From Coemansia sp. RSA 922 (taxonomy: Eukaryota; Kickxellomycota; Kickxellomycetes; Kickxellales; Kickxellaceae), in contig JANBQS010000455.1 of the NCBI GenBank assembly GCA_027577415.1, positions 1-17,559 of the forward strand: a stretch of DNA of 17,559 nt, given 5' to 3'. The notes under the pieces were generated by a model that saw only the letters and a list, made by a program, of their open reading frames with translations, did no database searches and was not told where the DNA came from. How positions within the stretch are numbered: the first letter of the stretch is position 1; every line of letters starts with the position of its first letter. Positions 9,151 to 16,526 of this stretch are shown in pieces. The position numbers were made by a program, and so were the translations under genes.

Positions 9151-9209
9151 GGCTTTTACTTATCTTTATCTGGTATATTTTACTTTCAAACATATCTCAT
9201 ATGACTCTG

Positions 9210-10322
9210 CTAGTAGGAATTGCTGGAGGCTGCCACACAAGTAAGCCGGACGTCGGCATTGTAGACAGCCAGTGGCTCAACGCTCAGCTCAGGAACATCC
9301 TTTTCCGAGGTCGGTGGCGCACTAGGGGATGTGACAGCAACAGGGCCAATCAGGTCATCTAGCTTCCAGGCCTTAATACGGCCATCAGAAGAGACAGAAA
9401 TTAGGACCGTGTGTACTGAGCCGTCCGGGAAGGCCAAGTCTACACTGCTGAGGCCCTTGATACGGTTGTCGTGGCACTGGACCGATGCAAGCTCGGCACC
9501 GCCAATAGAGTAGATATGGACGCGCTTGTCCTGGCACCCGGTCAAGATGTAGTCCTGGCCTTTGAGCGTCACAATCAGCATCGACAGAATGCGTTGCCGG
9601 CAAAAGATGGTTGCAACAGACTCTGACTGGCCCACGCTGTGCAGCTGGATCTCTGTGGCATATGCGATCGCGTAGAGAGATCCAGACGGGCTCCAAGCAA
9701 CGATCTCGCCCACCTGTGGTGTCTTTGTGCGACTGGCCCGCTGGCCCGTAAGCAGATTCCATACAATGACCGTCCGATCTAGCGAAACAGACAGCGCCAG
9801 CTTGCCAGAAGGGTGAATGGCTATGCTGTTGACCGATCCCTTGTGGCCCTTGAGCACCTTGAGTGGCTCCCAGTCCTTTGTGCGGAAGATACAGATAGCG
9901 CCATCCTCGCTGGCAGAGAGCAAGTGCGTGTGGCCGTGAAAGTGCAGCGAGGTAATCGATCCCTTGTGCTCGTGTAGCGAACCCAGCTCAACGCGTTTTT
10001 TCAGATCGTACAGCTTGATCACTTCATCCGTGCTGCCCGAGGCAAGATACCGCCCGCCCACCGAAACTGCCTTAATGCAGCCGATATGTGCTGGAAAGAT
10101 AAACTGCGCGTTGAGCGTAAGCTGCTCGCCTACAAACCGACCCTCAATTCCATACAGAATCCGCTCATATGTACCTGCCGACACCAAGAACGACGACTGA
10201 GCAGCCTCGCGCTCTGCCTGAGGGGGAATGCCCTCGTCAGCAACACTCTCCACTACTGCTGTTGTCATTGTCGTCGTCGTCTCAGTAGCCTCGGTCTTTA
10301 CTCGCTTCTGCTGTTTACCCAT
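9210..10322 (-). CDS. MAK11: WD40 ribosome-assembly protein Mak11/PAK1IP1 (Skb15-like)
   Basis: A single exon of 370 residues. The N-terminus is basic (MGKQQKRVK) and then Thr-rich. WD40 blades lie at about 45-67, 79-107 (LASGSTDEVIKLYDL), 120-147, 159-190 (GHKGSVNSIAIHPSGKLALS, then VIVWNL), 204-230, 255-273 and 288-322 (SSDGRIKAWKL). The C-terminus ends in ADVRLTCVA, as in PAK1IP1 proteins. Known roles: yeast Mak11 is needed for 60S subunit biogenesis, acting near Rlp24 and Nog1, and the human and fission-yeast relatives bind and restrain p21-activated kinases. I chose the ATG at 10320-10322; the frame extends five codons further, but only to a TTG. It diverges from the mitochondrial carrier across a 346-bp shared region. 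Confidence 0.9.
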   Translation of the reverse strand: MGKQQKRVKTEATETTTTMTTAVVESVADEGIPPQAEREAAQSSFLVSAGTYERILYGIEGRFVGEQLTLNAQFIFPAHIGCIKAVSVGGRYLASGSTDEVIKLYDLKKRVELGSLHEHKGSITSLHFHGHTHLLSASEDGAICIFRTKDWEPLKVLKGHKGSVNSIAIHPSGKLALSVSLDRTVIVWNLLTGQRASRTKTPQVGEIVAWSPSGSLYAIAYATEIQLHSVGQSESVATIFCRQRILSMLIVTLKGQDYILTGCQDKRVHIYSIGGAELASVQCHDNRIKGLSSVDLAFPDGSVHTVLISVSSDGRIKAWKLDDLIGPVAVTSPSAPPTSEKDVPELSVEPLAVYNADVRLTCVAASSNSY

Positions 10323-10668
10323 GTGTGTATATGCCAAGAGTTCCTGAATAAGCTACGTGTGGATTTCAAATTGCGTATAATACCAAGCTTCATAAAAGGA
10401 AGAGAAATTCTGGGCGGCTAAGCGAACTTTTTTTTTTTCTTTTCGTTTTTTATTGAAAAATTAACGGATCGATCGATCAAAGATGGAAAAGTGGGGTGCA
10501 TTGGGGGGGACGACACCCTGGCATTGAAACTTCGTCTTTCTTATCTTTTTTTCTCCCCTTGCAAACTTTGCTACTTTCTAACATTTTTTCTTTCACATTT
10601 TAGCTTGTTATTTGGACAAACAAAGTTTGTCTACTACACTACTCCCGCCTGTGGTCCTACCCAAACAA
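10323..10668. promoter_or_regulatory. Shared divergent promoter of MAK11 and the mitochondrial carrier
   Basis: 346 bp without a gene. It holds a long T tract (about 10430-10450) and a TGAAAAATTA element at 10454-10463, one mismatch from the first ten bases of the yeast RRPE motif of ribosome-biogenesis genes. It also has three GATC units in a row (10467-10478) and a pyrimidine-rich stretch (about 10535-10605) on the carrier side, likely near that gene's transcription start. I see no good TATA box for either gene. Confidence 0.45.
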
Positions 10669-11800
10669 ATGTCTGGCAAGACCACTGTGCTGACAAATTC
10701 TGACAGGGCGCCAGCCCCTGCATGGAGCTCGCGATACTGGTTTGGCAACAGCGATATCACTTGGCTCAAGCACTTGATGGCTGGAGGCATCTCTGGAGCA
10801 GTGTCTCGTACGGTCGTCAGCCCACTTGAGCGCATGAAAATCCTGTTTCAGGTATGTAGTTGGCCTTTGTTATCCCTTTGTGACACCCTCTCCGAACTGC
10901 GAGGTTGTCTTTTGTGCCCAAAGCTGTGGATATGCATAGCCCTAAATGTGCGTTATGAATCATATACTGTTGATGTAGATCCAATCAAAGGGAGCTGGCT
11001 CTTCCTACAACGGCGTAGTCGGGACCCTGGCGAAGATATGGCGTGAGGAAGGAATCGCCGGTTACATGCGTGGCAATGGAACAAATGTCGTGCGGATAGT
11101 GCCTTACTCGGCCGTACAGTTTGCCACTTATGAGCAGCTCAAAAAGTTGCTAATAGAGGAGGGCAAGACGGAGCTCGACACGCCGCGGCGACTCACTGCT
11201 GGAGCTGGCGCTGGCATTGCGTCAGTTGCCGCCACCTACCCGCTTGACATCGTGCGCACTCGAATTAGTGTACAAACAGCGCACGCCCTGGCCAACATCG
11301 ATAAGCTTCCAAAGGATACTCGTGGGCGCCCAATCATCCCCAAGATGCCAGGCATTGTGGAGACCTTTGCAGAAATCTACAAAAACGAGGGTGGTCTGCG
11401 TGCGACCTATCGCGGCTTTGGCGCTACGCTTGCTGGTGTCGCGCCCTACATAGCGCTGAACTTCCAGTGCTACGAGGTTTTGCGCAAGCTATTCACGCCG
11501 CCCGGTGAGACTGCTCCCTCAGGAACGCGCAAGTTAGTGTGCGGTGCACTTGCTGGATGCTGTGCCCAGACCATTACATATCCCTTTGATGTCTTGCGCC
11601 GACGCATGCAAGTCACCTCCATGTCTGGCATACAGTACAAGTACTCAAGTACCTTTGATGCCATAAAGCAAATGGTCAAGTCCGAAGGCATTCTCGGCCT
11701 CTATCGTGGCCTTGTGCCCAACTACCTCAAGGTTGCGCCTGCCATTGGCGTGAGCTTCTGGTCCTACGAGTTGGCCAAAGACGTACTTAAGCTCTGGTAG
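10669..11800 (+). CDS. Mitochondrial carrier (SLC25 family), Ypr011c/SLC25A42-like, two exons
   Basis: Exons 10669-10851 and 10979-11800 give 334 residues, within the usual 300-340. The three tandem repeats each carry the carrier signature: SPLERMK (P52), YPLDIVRTR (P149) and YPFDVLRRR (P263). These are followed by the matching glycine motifs (YMRGNG, TYRGFG, LYRGL). The splice joins LFQ to IQSKGAGSSYNG, restoring the expected loop after the first signature. The family exchanges small charged metabolites across the inner mitochondrial membrane through six helices. The SRTVVSP and RIVPYSAVQF segments and the long loop after repeat 2 suggest the nucleotide/CoA/APS-PAPS branch, and from memory the closest named yeast protein is Ypr011c (adenosine phosphosulfate carrier). 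CoA carriers (Leu5, SLC25A16/42) or ATP-Mg/Pi carriers are the alternatives, so the substrate is inference only. It converges on the MFS gene with 180 bp between stops. Confidence 0.9.
10852..10978 (+). other. Intron of the mitochondrial carrier gene
   Basis: 127 nt, phase 0. Donor GTATGT at 10852, CTAAA branch-site candidate at 10942-10946, acceptor GATGTAG ending at 10978. Read without splicing, the frame breaks the first carrier repeat; spliced, the repeat is complete. Confidence 0.9.
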
Positions 11801-11980
11801 TAATTGCTGCCATGTTTCTTGTGCTGTCGCTAGGGCTTTGTTGCTCCTCCTAATTTTTTAAATTGACCGTTAGATATGATGACGCACTTTTACGTAGTTC
11901 GAACAAATATACACTATCCTTATGTCCACAAGTAATCACATATCTATTTAGGCTCTCTGTGCACACGATATGCACTGCTG

Positions 11981-13462
11981 CTACACCCTTGTGCAGAGAT
12001 TGCGAGTGAGAAGGAAGCGCATCGCTATAGAGAAGAGCAGTGAGCACACGGGCAATATGGCCATGTACCAAATGGAGCTGGTATAGTCTGTACGGTGGCC
12101 AACATCGTCTAGCAGCGCACTCATAGGAGGCACGCCCAGCAAACCTCCGATAAAGTAGCCGATAAAAAGTAGACCAATAATCGACGGCAAACGCGCTAAG
12201 CCAAACACCTGTGCTGCCACGACGGGGATGACTGACACGATCCCTCCAATGGCAAAGCCAAACAAAAGGTCAACAGCAATGAGAGTTCCCACCGAATCAA
12301 ACGGCACCCACAGCACTAGCAGACTGGCTGCGGCTAGGACTGTGTTGATAATGAAGAGGTTTAACGGCCCAGTAAAGTCGGCCAGGAACCCAACTGCTAG
12401 CCGACCCAGTACGCTCAGTCCATTCATCAGCGTGTCCATATTTGTGCCCCAATTAGCAGACTTGTGAAGCACAACCACGCTGTAAGAAGGTATCTGGTAG
12501 AACGGGCCAAAGTAGGCCGCCACGGCAAACACCACAGCCCCCAAGAACAGATTAAAGCGCACGTCCCGAAGCAGCGACCAGTCGATTATTTTTTCGCTTT
12601 TGCTCGGTACTAGTCGGACACGCATCCATGGACTAATTGCTAGCACTGCAACACAGGCCACAATCCCAGTTACTCGCATTGCCCATGGCCGTCCAACCGA
12701 GTCGATGAGCGACTGCGTTGCCGACGTCATCCACATACCACCCAACCCACTTCCGGACAAGGCGATACCAGTGGCCAGTCCACGACGCTTGGTAAACCAC
12801 TGAGTAGGAATAGAAGTACCTGCGACAAAAGGAAATGACGCTCCTATACCATAAAGCAGGCCCTGCGTCAGCATTAGCATTTGGACGGACTTGCAAAATG
12901 AGCCGGCGATAAGAGCCACGCCCATGACGATGGCGCCGACTGCGCTCATCACACGTGTGTCAAAGTGCTCGCACAAAAACCCAGAGAAGGTGCCTCCGAC
13001 GCACATTACAAGGAACTGCGTCGTCCCGATCCACGAAATGATTGCAGTGGTGGCATTGGGAAATTCGGTGAGCTGGTAGTGCTGTTGGTAGACGCCATAG
13101 GCGTCGTTAATGCCGATCGAGAGCATCAGCGATATTAAGCACGCAAAGATAACCATCCAGGCATAGAGGCTGTCGGGGTCCTTGTCTGTGGCGTTTTCCG
13201 CACGCAAGTCAGCCGCCGCGACAAATTGTACTGCGTTCCATTTTGTTCCGGTCACTACATCAGGCTCTGCGTTATCTCCTATTTCCAGACATGCTTCGCC
13301 TGCTTGGCCCAACTGGGCTACCTTTTCTGTGGTGTCGCTCTGTAACGGGCTAGGCTGTCCTCCAAATAACAATGTTGTGCTGCCAGTGTCATCCCTGTGA
13401 GTTGAACGCAAATGCTGGTCAGACGAGTTGTTGAGCTGCCCATGCATGTGGTGCTCAGACAT
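11981..13462 (-). CDS. MFS transporter, monocarboxylate transporter (SLC16/MCT-like) type
   Basis: A single exon of 493 residues. The first 95 are a polar cytosolic tail rich in His, Ser, Thr and Asp. About twelve membrane helices follow; the first, at about 99-122, contains YAWMVIFACLISLMLSIGIND, the position of the MCT signature ([D/E]G.[W/Y]GW). The loop at 221-242, WFTKRRGLATGIALSGSGLGG, is the classic MCT cytosolic motif. A central basic loop (about 280-300) separates the two six-helix halves. The C-terminus is short. Fungal relatives (the Mch proteins and riboflavin or carboxylate importers) are proton-coupled or facilitative transporters; several do not carry monocarboxylates at all, so the substrate is open. 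The ATG at 13460-13462 has G at -3. It diverges from the CsbD-like gene across 890 bp. Confidence 0.9.
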   Translation of the reverse strand: MSEHHMHGQLNNSSDQHLRSTHRDDTGSTTLLFGGQPSPLQSDTTEKVAQLGQAGEACLEIGDNAEPDVVTGTKWNAVQFVAAADLRAENATDKDPDSLYAWMVIFACLISLMLSIGINDAYGVYQQHYQLTEFPNATTAIISWIGTTQFLVMCVGGTFSGFLCEHFDTRVMSAVGAIVMGVALIAGSFCKSVQMLMLTQGLLYGIGASFPFVAGTSIPTQWFTKRRGLATGIALSGSGLGGMWMTSATQSLIDSVGRPWAMRVTGIVACVAVLAISPWMRVRLVPSKSEKIIDWSLLRDVRFNLFLGAVVFAVAAYFGPFYQIPSYSVVVLHKSANWGTNMDTLMNGLSVLGRLAVGFLADFTGPLNLFIINTVLAAASLLVLWVPFDSVGTLIAVDLLFGFAIGGIVSVIPVVAAQVFGLARLPSIIGLLFIGYFIGGLLGVPPMSALLDDVGHRTDYTSSIWYMAILPVCSLLFSIAMRFLLTRNLCTRV

Positions 13463-14144
13463 GCCGGATGTCGTGTATGTACTTTTGACAAGTCTTTGTC
13501 GGCAATACTGCTAAGACAGAGTAGTTTGTATGCAAAACGCAGAAATGATAGAAAAGTTAACAAAAAGGCTGGAAGAAAGAAGGAAAGCTACTGTGCGTCA
13601 GAATAGAGAAAGGCTGGTGAGTTGCATGCGTGGCTTCTTGTACGTCCCCCGCCACCATTCTCAGTTGTGTGCCATGAAACGAAAGTGGTCAGAGCAGGGA
13701 GACTCATAATAAAACAAAGACACAATATTTGACAATGGTGCGTGGCTTGTTCGAGCTCAGGAGAGGGGGATAGTGTAACGAGAGCTGTTGATGGGACCGA
13801 CTCGCATACAGTCTGACGCATTTGCTGCAGATTTGAGATCTAAGAAAAGCTAGCCAATTGATTTCGGTAGTCCGATCATCAATAATTGGCGATGTCAAAA
13901 CGTGTAGGCACCTTGAGATGCAGTAGCACCATCGATATCCAAGCCGGTGTCGTAGCTTGCCTGAGCACGCAACTTGTCCGCCCACCGGCAGTATAGGTTT
14001 TCCTTTTTGGTCTACCGCTGAGGTGAAATCCGCCTCTTTGTATAAATAGTGCACATACCAAAAATAGCGCCTGGATGCGCGAGAATGTGCCAAACAACAG
14101 CTGGTGACTGCATTAGGGAATATACATTCTGCTCTGCACCCCCA

Positions 14145-14158
14145 AGTTGACGTCAACT
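14145..14158. promoter_or_regulatory. CRE/ATF-type palindrome (TGACGTCA core)
   Basis: AGTTGACGTCAACT is a perfect 14-bp palindrome with the full consensus TGACGTCA at 14148-14155. This is the binding site of bZIP dimers such as fungal Atf1/CREB proteins. It lies 195 bp upstream of the CsbD-like start and about 105 bp upstream of a TATA-like element, a good promoter position. Binding is inferred. Confidence 0.6.
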
Positions 14159-14263
14159 GTTTTCCTTTTAGACGGTAAGGCTCCCCCAGAGCCCCCTCCA
14201 CAAATCCCGTCTGCCGAGCATTCTCGACTACTAACTCCCTTTGTCTCCCTAGCTCTTTCGGTC

Positions 14264-14270
14264 TATAAAC
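14264..14270 (+). promoter_or_regulatory. TATA-like element for the CsbD-like gene
   Basis: TATAAAC, 83 bp before the ATG at 14353, which would give a 5' leader of about 50-60 nt. A second TATAAATA at 14041-14048 lies about 305 bp upstream and may serve a longer transcript. Confidence 0.4.
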
Positions 14271-14352
14271 AATAATTCATTTGCTGGCGCCCCTTTCCAA
14301 AGCATACTCTGACGCTGTATATCAACTTGCATAAATCGCTGCCGATATAGGC

Positions 14353-15711
14353 ATGGTGCTTGGAGCGGTTGACGCAATCGTACAGATGGATATTGTGGCT
14401 GTGGCAACTAAAGAGGCGGCCGTACTACCAGTTCCGGACTTGGCAACATCGGCTGTCGCCACACTAGAGCACAGGCAGCGGCTTGGCATTCGGGCAGATA
14501 GTGAGCAGTTGCCTACTCAGCCCAAGCGAAATTCGCTTATATTGCTCCGCAAACCAGCCATGTCAAATACCGCCCCCAGGGTTCCGTCTACTCTGCGCTT
14601 AGTGGTCGATGTCGGCGCCGCTGTATGCCCAGAGGACTATGTCAGCGACGATAGTGACGATAGCGACGACGATATTACTGCTGCAGCCAACTCGTCTGCC
14701 ACCGCTACCACGACAGCCAATAGCAGTATGACGCCAACAAGACAGTTGTCTATTATAAACACGCTGCAGCCAATCTCGCTGGCCTCACAAGTGCCGTCAC
14801 CTATATTGCGCCGAGATAGCAGCCACGGGCCAATGCTGGTGAATATCATCGACAAACCCGTTGACAGGAGCAAATGCTTGCCATATCCGCACACGATGGA
14901 CTGTTACACGCCCAGGCCGCGACCACACAGCTTGAACACGCTTTCGAGCGTTTCATGCCGCCTGTCTATTGTCACCCTCGACCAAGAATACCAAGAGTAC
15001 TCGTTCAAGAAAAACGCACATGTTTCGGTACGCCCCAGCGCAGTGCGCGGCTGGATGAAGACGTTTCGTGGCAAAGTTAAGGTGAGATATGTGTGTTACT
15101 TTTAGAAGGGATCTTCAGCGCCCTGACCTATTGACTGTGCTCGATCGCTGCTAACTAGATAGCTTGCTTGGGCAATGCTTTTTTTTTTTACACAAGTTGC
15201 GTAGTATTCGGTGGGCCAAGTCCTTGCAAGTCCTTCCCTGATACTGCAAGGTAACCGCGACATCTCCCGAGGTACCGCGCAGATGAACTATTCGCGGCAC
15301 CAGCAGCAACTCAAGCGGTCTGAAGTCCAGAGCAGCGGCACTAGCATTTCGATAAAGCTTTCGCGAAGGAGCGTTCTCTCAAAGTCTGATCCAGTTAGCG
15401 ACAGTAACAGCAGCAGCAGAAGCAGCAGCAGCAGTGGTGGTGGTAGCTATGGTAATCGCCTGCGTGCGTACTGGCGACAGCCGAAAAATGAAAAGCCGAT
15501 TCATGATACACTGTTGCTCGCCCAGAACCCAGCCCTCGCCGAGCGACCGCTATCGGTGATAGAGATGGCAGTCGCTGCTGAGACCGCTGCCGAAGTAGAG
15601 TTGGCAGAAATATCAGCGTCGCTACTTGCAATTCGCAATTTAGAAATGGCTAGCTCCTCCTGTGCTGGCTCTGTATCCAAGTGCCTTGGAGAGGCCACGG
15701 CAGTCAATTAG
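14353..15711 (+). CDS. Serine-rich protein with a CsbD-like signature, two exons
   Basis: Exons 14353-15081 and 15205-15711 give 411 residues, phase 0. Residues 1-95 have no clear pattern. An acidic run (SDDSDDSDDD, 98-107) is followed by a Ser/Thr/Ala-rich stretch, then a moderately conserved-looking region at 200-275. Within it, residues 234-270 read W...FRGKVK, then YSVGQVL, then LILQG, then ISRGTAQ, the GKVK..VG...L..G.....G..Q spacing of CsbD-like stress proteins. The intron falls exactly inside this signature (after K243), and only the spliced reading shows it. Residues 304-323 are Ser-rich (CAG-type codon run), then Gly. The C-terminal part (from about 333) includes an Ala/Glu-rich, probably helical segment and has no recognised domain. 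There are no membrane helices and no signal peptide. Whether the CsbD resemblance is true homology is uncertain. The start is the first ATG of the frame and has G at -3. Confidence 0.65.
15082..15204 (+). other. Intron of the CsbD-like gene
   Basis: 123 nt, phase 0. Donor GTGAGA, CTAAC branch site at 15151-15155, an 11-base T tract (15179-15189) and acceptor GCGTAG ending at 15204. Later AG positions leave the frame or hit a stop. Removal joins FRGKVK to YSVGQVL. Confidence 0.75.
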
Positions 15712-15898
15712 TCGGGCGACTCAGTGGCAGTATACTCTAGATATTAATCCCTAATTTTTGGTAGCCTTCTTAACTCATTAAAGATAGCATCATATGTGCC
15801 AATGACTCCCCGCATTTTTTAGCCACATGACTGGTCTCTAAACGCGCTCGGATTTTAGCGTGGCATCCACCGGGGTTCCCCGCACGGCATTGCGTATC

Positions 15899-15950
15899 CA
15901 CACACGCCTCCACCCTCACTTCAAGTTGACTTGAGAGTGTATGCGTGTGG
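15899..15950. repeat. Imperfect inverted repeat, about 52 bp
   Basis: CCACACGC at 15899-15906 is repeated inverted at 15943-15950. The inner parts also pair imperfectly: CTTCAAG on the left faces CTTGAGAG on the right around a short TTGA-containing centre. The single strand could fold into a long interrupted hairpin. Confidence 0.65.
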
Positions 15951-15966
15951 GGAGCATCGCCTCAGT

Positions 15967-15984
15967 CAAGCAAGCGCTTGCTTG
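15967..15984. repeat. Perfect 18-bp palindrome
   Basis: CAAGCAAGCGCTTGCTTG equals its own reverse complement. It lies 16 bp after the preceding inverted repeat and about 540 bp upstream of the chitin synthase ATG. It could be a symmetric protein-binding site or a cruciform-prone sequence. Confidence 0.9.
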
Positions 15985-16526
15985 CCCCATGTCGGACACA
16001 AACGCCACTATGCCTTGGCAACAGAGCAGGCTATACAGTGTACGGTCTCTCAGCGGGACTCGCTATATTTAAAGTTTACATGAAATACAAGGCAGGCGGG
16101 GGTTATTGCACGCTGCTCTGAAACCTACTTGCGGATGCTGTGTCGGAAGCACGGGCTGTTGACATTCAGCATATCGCCTCAGCTCGATGCATAGTCAACT
16201 TTGCATTTAGTTTCTTGCTCGCTCTTTCTCTCTCCCTTTAACATCGTGTGCATTACATTCCTTACCTACTCACAGCGCTACTACATTATATTGCTCATAA
16301 TTAGGCATCAAGACAGTCTTTTTTGCTGCCTTTTTTTAGTCACCGTCATTATCCAATATCTGTTCAGGACTCGCAAAAATCTGGCGCACAGCAGTGCCTG
16401 CATTTTGAGTGAGGATCCTACTACCTCTTCTACTGCCGTACTATCACCCTGCTACCACAAAGCCATCGCAACCCGAGTCGCTGTGCAGAGCCTGTACGTC
16501 CAAAGCAATCTACCCTACTGCTTGGT

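Larger units (their letters stand above)
13463..14352. promoter_or_regulatory. Divergent intergenic region between the MFS gene and the CsbD-like gene
   Basis: 890 bp. The longest ORF in it (13704-14201, minus) shows no protein-like pattern. Visible elements are a short inverted repeat of GCCAATT (13853-13859 with 13884-13890), a TATAAATA at 14041-14048 and a perfect CRE palindrome at 14145-14158. A TATAAAC lies 83 bp before the CsbD-like start. The MFS side shows no clear TATA box. Confidence 0.5.
15712..16526. promoter_or_regulatory. Intergenic region and probable 5' leader of the chitin synthase
   Basis: 815 bp. The proximal part holds the 3' flank of the CsbD-like gene and two inverted repeats (15899-15950, 15967-15984). 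TATATTTAAA at 16064-16073 is the best TATA candidate. A pyrimidine-rich tract (about 16212-16240) may mark transcription starts. From about 16191 to 16526 there is no ATG at all, which fits an untranslated leader ending at the start codon. One tiny ORF of seven codons begins at 16188. Confidence 0.5.

Noticed and set aside
10467..10478. Three tandem GATC units
   Set aside because: Short simple repeat, common by chance; no evidence of function.
13704..14201. 165-codon minus-strand ORF between the MFS and CsbD-like genes
   Set aside because: No protein-like pattern, it covers the CRE and TATA elements, and composition is non-coding. Treated as chance.
15406..15445. CAG-type trinucleotide run as a microsatellite
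   Set aside because: Lies in frame within the CsbD-like gene and encodes its Ser-rich segment; ordinary low-complexity coding sequence.
15881..15897. GGGGTTCCCC sequence as a tRNA B box
   Set aside because: Does not fit the B-box consensus, no paired A box or cloverleaf can be drawn around it.
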